From Impatiens glandulifera (lineage: Eukaryota; Streptophyta; Magnoliopsida; Ericales; Balsaminaceae), in the NCBI RefSeq assembly GCF_907164915.1, contig NC_061869.1:10651721-10715720 (forward strand): DNA of 64,000 bases, written 5' to 3'. The notes below the pieces were generated by a model. That model was not told the DNA's origin, did no database searches, and was given only the letters and a program-made list of their open reading frames with translations. The position numbers and the translations under genes were made by a program. Positions 49,101-62,339 of this stretch are shown here, piece after piece (within the stretch, counting starts at the first letter, position 1; every line of letters begins with the position of its first letter).

Positions 49101-51514
49101 ATGGATTCATTGTACAAGGAGGAACATTAACATAGCTTTGGCGGAAGTACTTTCTATTTTATGTTTTGTTGGAAAAACGAATGATTTCATTGTAGAATTC
49201 ACAATAACTAATGTACCATTTGTTATGTAAACTTTGTTGTTGGATTTTTGTTTCATAGCAAAATATCATATGTACATTAATGTTTGAATAATGAAATTAA
49301 CTTTTGCATCAATTCTAAATAAATATTTATCTCCTTACTTTTTCTACTTCTTTTATTCATAACTCTTGATTTTGAGATGATAATTCATGTTTGATACATG
49401 TCCCATATCGACTTTTTAGTCCAAAATATGTCTGAACCTTTTCATTTATTGTGTAAAAATAGTGTAGATTGCATATATATTTAATTTCACGGAAGATAGA
49501 AACCTCAATAAATTGTGACAGAATAAAATTTTGACTAGATTAAGGACTTAACAAGTGTGAAGTTGCATAATTACAACACTTTAGAGCATTTCATAGTGTT
49601 AATTTGCATCAAGAAAACTTTTGCATTGAATATTTTTTAAAATGATTTCTTGTAATTAATCTTCAATGTCACGATAAAACAAAATAATAATAATTCAAAA
49701 TACAATACCAAATAATTCCAAAAAACCTTAAATCACACCGTTCTTCCATCGTATGTTATCTTTTAAAAGATAAAATTATTTTATTAATTCATAAATTTGG
49801 CGAGCACGTTTTGGGTTAATCTAACATCACTATAAAATTTAAACATCTATTACATATTGTGATTTCAAATTCTTTCCCATCATCATTCAAGTCACGAGGG
49901 GCCTTAGTTGATCATATTGGTAATGACATTTTCATTATCTCTCTTTGATATTTACTTTAACAATTAATTTTCATATAAATAACATTAGTGATTTCACATT
50001 TTTTTAATTAAAATACAATATGAAGGTTTTGTGTGATATAGTTTATTTGAAATAAATCACAATTCTATCATTAATCTTCTTTAATAAAATTATTAAAATT
50101 AAAATTTACAAGTAAGTCAAGTTATAACTTATATATAAATCTTCATACTAAATCACTTTAACATTTAAAACACTTTAAATTTTACAAATCTAAAAGTTAT
50201 TTAGTAAAAAAAAATGTTTTTCAAACAACTATATATATTTTTGTCATTCAAATAACCCTTATTAAGATCACACAAGGTTTAATTATTACACACATGAATA
50301 AAAGAAATTATCTATAGGAATTAAATAATATTCTTTTTTAGCTTAAAAACAAAGTAAAAGGAAGCAAAACCCTAAAGACACAAGCTGTCGTCTATAGATA
50401 TCTCTTGGAATTAGGGTAGTACTTAATATTGTAGGGTCTAAGCCATGGGTTGGAACTTGAAGCTAGTTAGACCTAGGTCCTAGCTAGCTAGGGTTTGTCG
50501 CTACATTGAACACAAGTTTTATTTATTTATTTTCTTATTAATAAAATGAAAGTATATTTTTTATATAGAAAAATAAAAATGAAAAATGGATCCTCGAAAT
50601 TAGTTAAACAGACAATATTGTGAGTAAAGTACAAATGATGTCCGAATGTGGTCAATTAAAAAATATGACTTCATTCATTATGTGCATCGAGAAAAAAATA
50701 AGTACAACCCATTTTTATATAAAATTATATTTTATGTACTTTTATTATTTCTAATTGTTTCTTTTCATGTGTGATATTATATATGCACGGGTTTAAGATT
50801 TCAAACACAGATTATTAATTTACAAATATATACAACTTTGTTATTCAATGGGTATCTTTCTACCTTATTTCATTATGTCTAATCATTTTGTAGTTCTGTT
50901 TTTTATTAATTTTAAATTTTAATGACTCTCTCCACTTGTGCCTTGTTTTTATTGTGATTTAAAAAAAAAAATCAATATAATTATATATTATTTTATTCAC
51001 TTTCTTATTAATTATATTATTTAATTATTAATCAAAATAATAAAATATTTTTTATTTCTTTTTAAAAAATCACTTTTTCAAAATCTCTACAATTAATAAA
51101 TATTTCATAAATTATTCAAATAAACTTATCATGAACAAACCCTTAATATTATATGTGGAAATTGGAATGTTAATAGGATTTAGAGCTGGTTTGATTTGAT
51201 GCCTATATTTAGAATGTTTTAAAATTTTATTTGATATTTTAAATTTTCTCAATTTATCACATTGTTATTATTATTTTAAGTACAGCATATCAAAAAATTT
51301 ACTAACTAAAATATTTTTATTTTATTAAATTTTAAAAATAAAATGATATTTTATTAATTAATCCAACTAAAAATCTAAATAACTTATCTTTTTATCCAAT
51401 AAGATTTTTTGACAATATAATTTTTTTTTTTAAAAAAAACCAAGATTAAACCAGCTCTTAGAAAGAGCTTTGCTCTAAGACTAAAAAAAATCTCTTTTAA
51501 GGTGCATTGATAAT
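49101..51514. other. AT-rich intergenic DNA
   Basis: No open frame of note, no repeat with definable ends and no RNA gene recognised. Confidence 0.5.
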
Positions 51515-51731
51515 CGGGGCGGAGCCAGGATTTGAAATCTACCCGGGCTAATTTTTTATTCAAAAAATCTATCCGGGCTAGTTTTATAGTTTGCTGTCAC
51601 CAATGCCTTTTAGCGACGGAAAATAACCAATAACGACGATAATTTACCGTCGTTATTGATAAAATACATACAGACTGTTTAAGGCTTCCCGGGCTACCGC
51701 CCGGTCCGGCTTGTACTTGGCTCCGCCCCTG
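51515..51731. mobile_element. hAT-type MITE, 217 bp
   Basis: The left end is CGGGGCGGAGCCAGG and the right end TTGGCTCCGCCCCTG, inverse to each other apart from the outermost bases. The 8-bp target duplication TTGATAAT is exact (51507-51514 and 51732-51739). The interior holds a perfect hairpin (AATAACGACG...CGTCGTTATT near 51630-51660). This terminus is common among plant hAT MITEs. It is noncoding and looks fairly young. Confidence 0.92.
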
Positions 51732-52097
51732 TTGATAATGGAAAAAATATGTAGAATTACAAATTATGTTTAACATTGAATATGAATGGAGTTTGTAAAT
51801 TCTTTTTAACTAGGAATGTCCATGTATAATGTATGGATCAACTCTTTAATATTTGCAAGCTAAAATGTGAAAAATTATTCATTATTTTAGAATTTAGTAT
51901 CTTATTTTAAAGATTGTGGAACAATTAGGGGCAAACTGTAATCATATTTTTTATATATTCAATTAATAAAGTGTACTCGACTACAAAATTTTAGTAAAAT
52001 TGATTTTTTTTTATTATGAGCTAATTTGATTCAGCTTATTCTCAAACGTCAACTTATTCAGTTTATTCTCCGGTTCATTTAATCTTATTTAATTGTT

Positions 52098-53130
52098 AAG
52101 TTTGGGTATGTTTGATACAGTGTATAGTGTATACGCCCAGCTTATTTATTTTTAATATTTATAATATATTATTTAATAATTAATATTATATATATAGATA
52201 TAATGTTATATATATATTAATTTAATTTTAAATATTAATAAATGATTTAAATTAAAAAATAATATATATTTAAAAATAAATTATATTAATATGTTATTTT
52301 TTATAATTTTATTGTTAATATATACTTTTAATTATTAATAAATGACTTAAATTAAAAAATAATATATTTTAAAATAAATGATATGAATATATTAATTTTT
52401 ATAAATATATAATTTTAAATATATTTAATATAAATATAATATAAAATATATATATATATATATAAGTATTTAATAATATTTAATAATATTTTTTTCACAT
52501 TTCCACACTTCTGTGTATGATCCAATATTTCAATTGTCAATTTATTTTTGTGCTCTCTCACACTTTTAGAATTATCATTCATTTTGGGATTCATCTTAAT
52601 TGTAATACGTATTTTAGATAGTTAATTAAGACTAGTTTAATTTCTAAAATTATAATTATAAATAAAAAATATCAAAGTGTATTTATATTTTACTTAATTA
52701 TTTTATATATTAAGATACATATATTATAAATAATAAATAAAAATATATTTAAATATATGTTTTTTATTATAATAATTTTATATAAAAATATTATAAACAT
52801 ATGGAATAAATGAGAGAGAATGAATAAAATGATTAGAAATAAATTAAATAGATTAAAGAGAATGAATAAAATGATTAGAAAGAGATGAAAAAGAATGAAT
52901 AAAAAAATATTTAAAAATGATGAAAGAGAAAAACACTGAGATTATAATGTTAAACGCTGGGATTATAATCTTAAACGCTGAGGAGGGAAGTAGAGAGAAA
53001 TTTGAGTTTAAACGCAAAAGCGTGTTTGATTATAATTTTTTGCGTGAGCTTATTACGCAAAGTTACTATAGCAGCTTATTACGCAGACGCCCATACGCGG
53101 TTTATTAACGCCGAATCAAACGAGGCCTAA
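52098..53130. mobile_element. Possible non-autonomous DNA transposon
   Basis: The left side has TTTGGGTATGTTTGATAC then ATACGCCCAGCTTATT. The right side, read in reverse, has TTAGGCCTCGTTTGATTC then GCGTATGGGCG and AATAAGCTGC. Matching motifs in inverted order suggest an old inverted-repeat element of about 1 kb. No clean target duplication was found. The interior is AT-rich, with GATTATAATNTTAAACGCTG repeated near 52940-52980. Confidence 0.4.
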
Positions 53131-53474
53131 GATTGAAAAAAATAAATAAAAGGTCAAGAGGCGCAAAATGGCGTAAATTTTGAAATTATACATGTCTGGA
53201 TCTTGATTCTTATCTAATTTAATTTTAGACCATTTATCTAATTTAATTTTAGACAATTGAACCTCATTGGGGCAATTTAAATTTTGGATTTCTTTTTTTT
53301 TGGTTAAAATGTACAATTTGGGGTACCTTATTTTTAAAATTGTACCAGAGGAGGTTTTGTCTTAATAATTTTCTAACACCGATAATTTAATATCTACGTA
53401 ACATTAATATTTATATATATAAAAAATACACGTCACTAATTTAATGACATGTCAAATTTTTAATGTCAAATTTT

Positions 53475-53477
<3 letters not shown>

Positions 53478-53557
<80 letters not shown>
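53478..53557. repeat. (TA)n microsatellite, about 80 bp
   Basis: Uninterrupted TA dinucleotide run. Confidence 0.95.
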
Positions 53558-53559
<2 letters not shown>

Positions 53560-53977
53560 TTAAATAGTTAATTTAGGATTTATAATTCAAATTTAGATAT
53601 TTGTTTTCTAATTTGATTTGGATATTTTTATTTATTTAAATAAAAGTTCTATGTTCTTTTGAAACTGGAATTAGGATTTTTTAAAATTTTTTTTATAAGA
53701 AATTCAATTTAAGGCTTAATTTTTTAAATAACTAATATCTCCATAAACAAATAATATCTATAACCATTATACATAAACAAACTAGAAACATAAATTATAA
53801 AAAAAATCATTATCCATAAACTTACCAAAATATAAATCATAAACAATAATCATTATCCATAAACAAAAAAAACTTAAACAAATTTGTTTAACTAAAACAC
53901 AAGCCAAAATAAAAAAGAAACACATTTCAGTGTTAATGTAGCTTTCAAGACAGAAACATTAGTTTCTTCATAATAAT

Positions 53978-53981
<4 letters not shown>

Positions 53982-54029
<48 letters not shown>
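53982..54029. repeat. (TA)n microsatellite, about 48 bp
   Basis: TA run preceded by TAA trinucleotides (53971-53982). Confidence 0.95.
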
Positions 54030-54031
<2 letters not shown>

Positions 54032-54254
54032 CTTTTTTGCCTATCTCTTTGTATTTTGTTACTTGTTATTACAAGTTTTCCATGAGTCTATTTGACTTGA
54101 TTACGTGACCTGATTGAGTGATGCAAATCTTTAAAATGTTTGACAAAGAGGTTGAACCTGCTTTAAAATGTTTGACGAAAAGGTTGAACCTGCAACATTT
54201 TTGTTATCGATACTGAATTTTATAGTAAATTGACTTGAATAAGGAGTAACACTA

Positions 54255-54540
54255 GCATTTGAGTTTGATAGTATTGTCCAAGGAGGAGGAGGAGAAACAC
54301 GAGCAATTAGACTCGATGAAACTATTCAAGAAGAAGGAACACGATGAACGAGAATTGACAGTGTTATCTGAGGAGAAACACAAGCAGTTGAATTCAATAA
54401 GGTTTTCCGAGGAGGAGGAACGCGAGAAGCGAGATTCGATATTGTTGTCCGATGAGAAGCATAAGTAGTTGAATTGGATTCGATGAGGCTTTCTGAGAAG
54501 GACGAGGAACACAAGAAACATGTTCAGTGCATCATCAAGG
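54255..54540 (+). repeat. Imperfect 50-70-bp tandem repeats with Glu/Lys-rich coding potential
   Basis: Units of the type ATTGTTGTCCGAGGAGGAGG...AAACACGAGCAATTGAATTC repeat about five times. One frame (54259-54468) is open for 69 codons and reads as repeated LSEEKHKQLNSIRFSEEEE. No start context, promoter or homologue is recognised. It may be a coding-repeat fragment or simply a purine-rich satellite. Confidence 0.45.
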
Positions 54541-54872
54541 TACAATCTAAATGTAAATAGTAACACCTAGCTAGATAACTCATAAAAAGTTGTACAATCT
54601 CCAGCACATTATAATCAATTATAATCAATGTTGAAAACTTTAAATTAGTTGAAGAATAATGAATTATAAGAGTTAAACTGTTGGGACAAGCTATGAATGA
54701 ACGACGAGAGAGAATGATTGAAGAATCGCGAAATAAAAGATATTAAAATCATTGGTAGAGACAGAAAAACAAACAAAAACAAAAGTGAATATCAAAATCA
54801 CGCAAATAACTACTTCATATCATCATGTTCTATTTCTAAAATATATATATCAATATATATAAATATATATCA

Positions 54873-54904
<32 letters not shown>

Positions 54905-55433
54905 TTTTGATATATATAGAGTGATATGCCATTAAATTATTAACTCATATTTTTTATATATAAATAATATCAAATAAATAATAAATTAACGGGTTAAAAA
55001 ATTATTATAAATAAAAACTCGTTTTATAATAAAACGGTGAAATTTAAAAGAAATACCTCCTACAATGCACCTCAATTTAACAATTCATCTAATTTAAATA
55101 AATTTAAACAAGTCAAATTAGTTGGTTATTTTTAAACTTGTAAAAAGAAATTTAATTTTTTTTTATTAAATTTATATAAATTACTTTAAATAAATAACAC
55201 TAAAATAAATTATAATTTCAAAATCAACTAAATAAGTATTTTTTAAATTATTTTTTGTACGAAGACTAATAGTAGAACCCAGACTATTTGAAAAAAAGAA
55301 ATAGATTAATGAAACTGTTCAAACATTTATAAAAAAAATGGAATGTTAATGTCCAAAAAGTGCACTTAAATAATTTAAAACATTATATATAGCAAAACTT
55401 TATATTATATTTTGAAGGATAAATATATTAATT

Positions 55434-58400
55434 TCAAGCTTCCAATTTGATATCTGCATCAAGCTCATCAACACTGTTATTTTGTTGCCCCCATAGTTGA
55501 GCATATCTCCCTCCTGCCTTCAATAACAGAGCATCATGTGACCCTTGTTCTACTACCTTCCCATTCTCCAAAACTATTATCTGCAATAATCACACAAACC
55601 GCCAAAATTTAAACAAAAACACTTTTGTAACCGCCAAACGCTAACAAAGAACACTTGCCTCGTCACACTGCATTGCTGTTGTGAGCCTATGAGCTATAAA
55701 GATTGAAGTTCTATTAATCGCAAGAGATTTCAATGCATTCAATATTTCTCCCTCGGTCGTGCTGTCAAGAGCACTTGTTGCTTCATCGCAAAGTCTGCAT
55801 CAATAAATCAGAATAAAATGAAGCTTTCTATCATGCTGTTTGGAAGAGAGGTGTTGAAAAAAATACAACTTACAGAACCGGAGGAGCTTTCAGGAAAGCC
55901 CGAGCTAGAGCCACCCTTTGCTTCTCACCTCCACTTAACTTCAACAAATAAAATATTCAATGTGAATTTTATTCACAACTCTGGTTTTATTGGAGAAATA
56001 ACAACTAATTAAACGCAGTAATCTCACCTTCAGACCACGTTCTCCTACCACAGTTGAGTACTTGTTTGGAAAATTCATGATAGTGTCGTGAATTGCTGCA
56101 TGTCGAGCAGCATCATACACCTGAAATTTGAGAAAGCCATAAATGGAAATGGAAATACTTTCATATACATAAATTACAATTGTTTTCAAATGAGGCTTTC
56201 CAGAAGAGAAAGTGTTAAACCAACCTCTTCTGCTGTTGATGAAAGACAACCGTACTGGATATTATGGAATATAGTATCATTGAAGAGAACCTACATTTTC
56301 AAAAAATCAATCATTTAGTATTCAATAGATTTTGCTTCTTCAAGAAGAAAAAAAAAATGGGATAGGATGAAACTGTGGAAGAGCTTACAGTGTCTTGTGG
56401 AACAACACCTATGGATCTTCGAAGGGATTCCAGAGTTACATTTCTTATATCTTGACCATCTATTCTTATCTGTCAAATTGAAATCAACAATGGCATGAAA
56501 AGAGATTTATTTTGTTTGCTTACAGATCTAGGAAAGACAACAAGTAACAATTCCATCTATGCTATCCCAAAAGTAGGGACTCCAAATCCCCACCAAATAG
56601 TAACAAACCACTTATCTGGATCTTTTAGGGCTTTTTTGATGTGAGGTTATTTGAAATAATCTTGCTTGATGAGAAAGTAGATTATTTGGATTAATTAGGT
56701 TACAAGACTAAAATATCCTTGGTGCTTAATTTTTATTTTTAAATGTTACAAAGTTAGAAAATTACGATATTTTAGTATTTTACATGATGATTTGTATGAT
56801 TTTGATAGAAAAATTGATGGATTGATGAGATGTTGGATTATTTGGATAATAACCCACATCAAACAAGCCCTTGATTATCGTAACAGACTTTAAATTCCAT
56901 TGGAATCATTAGTTCCCAAAACCATTTCTTAGTTTAGAATTCAAAAATAAAATTAAGTGGTGACTCTCAAAACTCATTTTATGAATCTTAATTGCTAGGT
57001 ATCCCTCGCTCTATGGAGAAGGGGAAGGATTTAGCCACTACAAATATAGGAAAAAATTCAAAGACCTCACGTTAAGAGAGCAGTAGAGGAGCTTACATTT
57101 CCAGAATCAGTGTCAAAAAATCTGAAAATCAATCTTAGAATGGTAGACTTGCCTGCAAAGGAATTCAATTTATTGATTACAAAGTAAGTCTCTTTCTTTA
57201 GTTCGAAGTTGAAATAAATTCTGGATCAAGGAGTACATGAAGTATCAATTACCACTGCCACTAGTTCCTACAATAGCCACGCTCTTTCCAGCTTGTACAG
57301 AAAATGATACTCCATCTAGAATCTTTCTTTCTGGAAGATAACTGAACCAATAACAATCAAGAATATGAATCATTTTTAAAAAAATGCAGAAAGGATTAAA
57401 GCAGGACATCAATGGAAACATGCAAAATAATATCAATTCAAACTTGGGTACATAACAAAAAGAATATCACAAACTATTCCATTAACAAAATATAAAACAG
57501 TATATATATTCTTTTTGAAAACTAGGGTTTATTCCTGGAGGAAACTAACACGACACCGACAACCATGGTCTCCCACTTCAGTAAGAACGTTAACAGGTGT
57601 TTTGGTATCAAATTTTTTCATGTTGATTATGATCTGAAAAACTGAAAAAATTAATCTGATCAGCACCCAAAAACAATTTAAACATTATCAAGAAAAACTC
57701 TCTAACGGACCAAAAAGTTACACTAATTTGGATCACGGTCTAGAAAGACCTGAAATAATTTTTATACCAAATGACGCAACAAAAAGTCACACTATTGATG
57801 ATGATCTAAAAGATAATCTTATACCAAAAACAAATTCACAAGACAAAATACTATTTTTCGAATAGGCTCCTTTATTTGATAGAAGAAAGAAAATAAAGAC
57901 AGATATCAACTACAAGACAACTAAATAACTTCAAAAGTAAATTCAAGCAACCGAAATGCAACCTCAGGGAAATGAAAAAGGATTGCAACGCTCAAATATT
58001 CTTTCAAACTAATGTTGAATAAGACTTTGTTTCTAATTCTCTTTAAAATGCAATAAAGAGAAACAATTACCCGAAGTGAACATTCTCAAATTGAATGCTA
58101 CCCCCCTTGAACTCCAGAGGCTTTGCATCAACTGCATCCTTAATGTCAGCTTTTTCCTGCATAAGGTGTCACTCCATCAGAAAGTAATTTGCAGGCATAC
58201 TATCTGAATGAGCAAGAAGATATTAATATCTCAAGTGCCAAACTCAAAATAATCCATATTTTCATATTTTAGAAAGCAAAAACTAAACCAAGTGAGTTCT
58301 AAAAACCTCAAGTAACTGAAACATGGACTTCAAGTCAATAAGACTCTGCACTGTTTCACGGTAAACACTACCAAGGAAGTTTAATGGAAGAGACAACTGA

Positions 58401-61400
58401 AAAAGAAGCCCATTCACCATAACCTGGGAATACAACCAACATGAACCACATTAGTTTCCAAAAAAGAGAATGGTTCATTCATATTCAAAGAGCATGAATA
58501 TTACCAAATCACCAACTGTCATTTGGCCACTCATAATCCCATTTGAACACAACACCATAGCAGTTGATAGAGCAGTGCTGAATATCACATTTTGGCCCAA
58601 GTTCAAGAAAGCAAGGCTCCTTTGCGTTTTCAAGGCAGCATCTTCATAATCTGAAAAAGAAAAAGTGTTCCTCCAGTAAATTGATCAAAGTTCTCTATTT
58701 TTAAAGTAAATAACTGAGAAAAAAGAGAAATAGGTCCTTTCAAGCACAAATTAAAAAGAGAAGACGACAAGTGCATTCATCATATAACTACAATTAACAG
58801 CAACTTACTCTTCAATAACTCGTCATATTTTTCAGCTTCATAGGTTTCATTATTGAAGTATTTGACTGTCTGGACAATGGAAACAAACACGTGAAAGAAG
58901 ATCATGTAGACAATGACAAACAAGATAACAAGTTATTTAAATCCAAAGCTTTCTGCTACACATTTAAACTTACCTCATAATTGATAAGTGAGTCAATAGC
59001 CCTTGTATTGGCATCATTATCTGCTTTATTCATAGCCTTCCTGAACTTTGTTCTCCACTGCAGAAGAAGCATAAGTGATTTTATTTATTAAGATATCAAA
59101 ATTCCTCCCAAGACATCAGCTAAAGAGGGTAATAAATTTAGGGTGTGTTTGATAAAACTAAAAATTAAGTGCTGAATTCTGAATAATGAATATTAAGAAG
59201 AGACAAGGACCTGTGTCACAGTTAATGTGAAAGCTACATAAGCAGCAACAGAAAGCGATGTGATCCAAGCAAACGGGGCTCCAAAATTGTATGCCAATAT
59301 ACCTGATACCATAGATATCTGGAGGGGTACAGGTTAAATCCATAAAAATCAAACTGATGAAGAGAAACTGAAGGAAAAGAAAGATAACTAAGAAATTAAT
59401 AAGGAATAAAAAAACATGAAAATGAACTATAAAGAGATACTAGACCAATTAAATTATATAAGTTTAACACTTCAGTATGGCTCATCCATCATTCCAATAA
59501 AAATCAAGGCTACAAGATCATACCTCCAAAATGGTAGGTACAACATTGAAAACCATGGCGGAAATGATAAAGTTTATTGCACGACTGCCACGATCAATAA
59601 TTCTGTTCAAACCCCCTGTTTCTCGACTGCAAAAAAGAATAGCAAATAAGCAAATCTATGGTGCTCAAGTAAGTTCTCACAAGCACAGGGTAGCTTATAT
59701 AATAGCAAAAATGCAGGCTGCGCCTATTTGGAAACTAGTATTATGTCACAATCACAACCATATTAGAAAATCACCAAAGTTAAAAATGAAAATGATTTTT
59801 TCGTTTGGTATAAGATTTTTTTTATCATGATCTAGATTTTTGGCATAAAAATTATTGTTTGGATCATGTTACAGATTACAATGTTATATTTTTTTGTATA
59901 GATTTATTTTTTCTGCATCAGGTTACAAATTATTTTCTACATCATTGTGATTTTTTATTTCTCTGGATCATGATCCAGATGGAAAAAATAAATGCATGCC
60001 AAAATATCTACACTATTGTTTTGCAAGGATTCACCTTTTACATTTTTACAAGACAATATATCTACTACAGTTACAAGCATCTTGGCATGTAGGATGCATA
60101 GGTTTGAACAATTTTGTTTCCAAACCAAAATAGCAAAAGAAACATGTATGGTATAACCAAATATTCCTTATAAAGTTATCCATAAGGACTATTTATAAGG
60201 TTATCCATAAGGGATCGATGATTCAGTATCTGATAAGGATGGCAAGACTATTATTATTTTGCCCGTTTCATGATTAATAACATCAGAAATATTTTTTGAA
60301 AAAAAAAACATGAAAAGGATGATTGCTTAGTTCATGTTTTAATGCAGGAAGCATCATCGACATGTCTTTGTTAAACTTTCTCCATCTGAAATGGTCTAAA
60401 TTTTACTACGCAAAGAGTGAAATGGACTGGTTTGCATTCTTAAGAGTCAATAAATCTAGACCAGACCATACCTAAGATGGTAGCGAAGATCAAGCTCATG
60501 CAAATGTGAAAAGACCTGAAAAGGCATAATTAGCAACAAATCAACATATTAGGACTGACTTGTGACCTACAGGCTACAACAATAAAAAAGTTAAGGACTA
60601 ATGGACATAAATCTGAATCTTTTTCAGATAAATATTCCATAAATCTGCACAAAAAAATCAAATGCAAGGAAGTGTTTCAAACAATGATTATGTGGAGTAA
60701 CTTAATAAGCACACACTTCAAACAGGATTATGAGACATTCCAACTTAACTAGACAAGCATGTAACAACTTCTATGTATGAAAAACTGTAAAATGAAGTAT
60801 AATTGACAAGAAAGTGGTCATTCACTTATGCAAACACTCCAAATTCTCCTACCAAGAATCTGGGAAAAGGAAAAGCATCATACCCGCCGAGAAACAGACC
60901 GAATTGTACGTAATGCCACCTTTGAAAACACAGCAGTTCGTAACTCTGCAACATCAAGTTAAAAAAATTAGACCAGCTATAGAGAATATACACCCAGGCC
61001 ATGTTTAATGAAGGGTTATTCGCAATTACCCCTTATCCCATCGTTAACCAAATTACCCTACTTTAATTTTTATAACATTTTAAATAAAATACCTAGTCAT
61101 TTAATCCAAATAATCCACTTTTTCATCATAACTTTTTTTTGCGAAAAGATAAGTTTATTTCAAAGAAAAAAACTTACATTAGACAAGCTCCTAATCAAAC
61201 AAATGCTAAAAGATGGGTGAAACTTTGAACTTAACTTACTTCAAAATAGGATTTGTCTTAATTCAAATAACACAAGTAGAAAAATGACATATTTTTAAAC
61301 TTAAGTACCATTAAAAGCAGATGCTCCTGCCCGAGCCACACCATAACCAACTAATACTGCAACAGGACTTGCAAAGAGAGCCAAAATGGTTGAATTTTCA

Positions 61401-62125
61401 GTTGTGAATGCAGCAAGTGAACTAGCATTTCCAGTTGCAGTAGTTAACCCATCAACAGCTAGCTTAAAGAGGAAGGGTACTTGAACATTCAAAACCTGAA
61501 GAACATACATTCACTGACTACAAGTTAACTTAACCTGATCAATTATAAGAGAAAAAAGGTCAACAAAGCTAGACTAATAGATTAGACTTATCACCCACCT
61601 TGGCTCCAACCAATAAGCCCAATGCAGCAAACACCCTTAAACGAAATTCAGGGTTATCTTTCATCCAAAGACATTTAGCTAGAGTAGCAAGGATTTTCGT
61701 GTTAGGGATATTCTCTTCAGAAATCTTCTTCACTAGATTACTACTCTTCTGATTACCAGATACATCATTTCCAGCTGATGTAGAGAACCTTGAAAGACCA
61801 TTCGACACAGAAAAATCCCTGTTCTACAATTTCAATAAGCATATTAATCCATAAATCCTTAACTAAGCAAAACACATTGAGAGAAATGTCTTCTTACAGG
61901 TAGATTTGAAGGCCGGGAAGTGGGATCAGACAGAAACCCATTCAAATGCTTGAAGAAAGAAGGAGTCTTCCTAGAACTACTACTCCAATAATTGTGAAGG
62001 AAACTGTGCCCACTTGGAACGCCAATTCGGACGCAGATGTCGGAGTTCAAGCGACGGGTGGCGGCGGCGCCAATGGAGACATTGTGAGAGGACATAACAT
62101 AAGTACGACCACGCGCAAGCATCAT
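55434..62125 (-). CDS. ABCB25: Mitochondrial half-size ABC transporter ABCB25 (ATM3)
   Basis: Twenty minus-strand coding exons join in frame to 727 residues (Arabidopsis ATM3, 728). They are 62125-61898, 61823-61599, 61495-61309, 60945-60884, 60515-60472, 59626-59524, 59318-59211, 59057-58974, 58869-58809, 58650-58505, 58423-58307, 58156-58071, 57341-57253, 57152-57097, 56469-56389, 56290-56225, 56120-56028, 55938-55874, 55794-55659 and 55580-55434. The N-terminus is a Ser/Arg-rich mitochondrial presequence. The membrane domain includes [16 protein letters not shown] and [16 protein letters not shown]. The ATPase domain has Walker A GTSGSGKST (about residues 508-516), signature LSGGEKQR (613), Walker [12 protein letters not shown] and His669 in IAHRL. 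ATM3 exports a glutathione-linked sulfur species for cytosolic Fe-S and molybdenum-cofactor assembly. Intron 19 has a GC donor (GAG|GCAAGT, 55659/55658). Confidence 0.96.
56627..56871. mobile_element. MITE in intron 14 of ABCB25
   Basis: The left end AGGGCTTTTTTGATGTGAGG and the right end CCCACATCAAACAAGCCCT are inverse repeats with few mismatches, 245 bp apart. Both continue inward with TTATTTGAAATAATC / GGATTATTTGGATAAT. The GGGCTTGTTTGATGTG-type terminus suggests a hAT-like MITE. A clean 8-bp duplication is not seen. It lies between exons 57152-57097 and 56469-56389 and is removed by splicing. Confidence 0.7.
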
Positions 62126-62339
62126 TTTCTCTTCTCTACTCTGTTTGAAAAAACCGTCCGCCGTAAAATACCTCGAATCGTTCAGGGGAAGTTTGGTTTG
62201 AGATAAAGAGAAACAGGGAAGACGGGGAAACGAAACTGAAAAGGCAAAGAAGAAGAAGAAGTGTATCTGCTGCCGGCGCCGGAGTCCGACGAGTCGGTTT
62301 ATCAAATTCAGACCGATAGACGACCAGCCGAAGAAACTT

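Noticed and set aside
59130..59230. GGGTGTGTTTGATAAAACTA near an ABCB25 exon as a MITE end
   Set aside because: The sequence resembles one hAT-MITE terminus, but no inverse partner or target duplication was found before the exon at 59211.
62126..62305. Upstream in-frame start giving a longer ABCB25 N-terminus
   Set aside because: The extra 60 residues (Phe-run) look like translated leader. The start at 62125 gives a normal-length protein, although the upstream ATG cannot be excluded.
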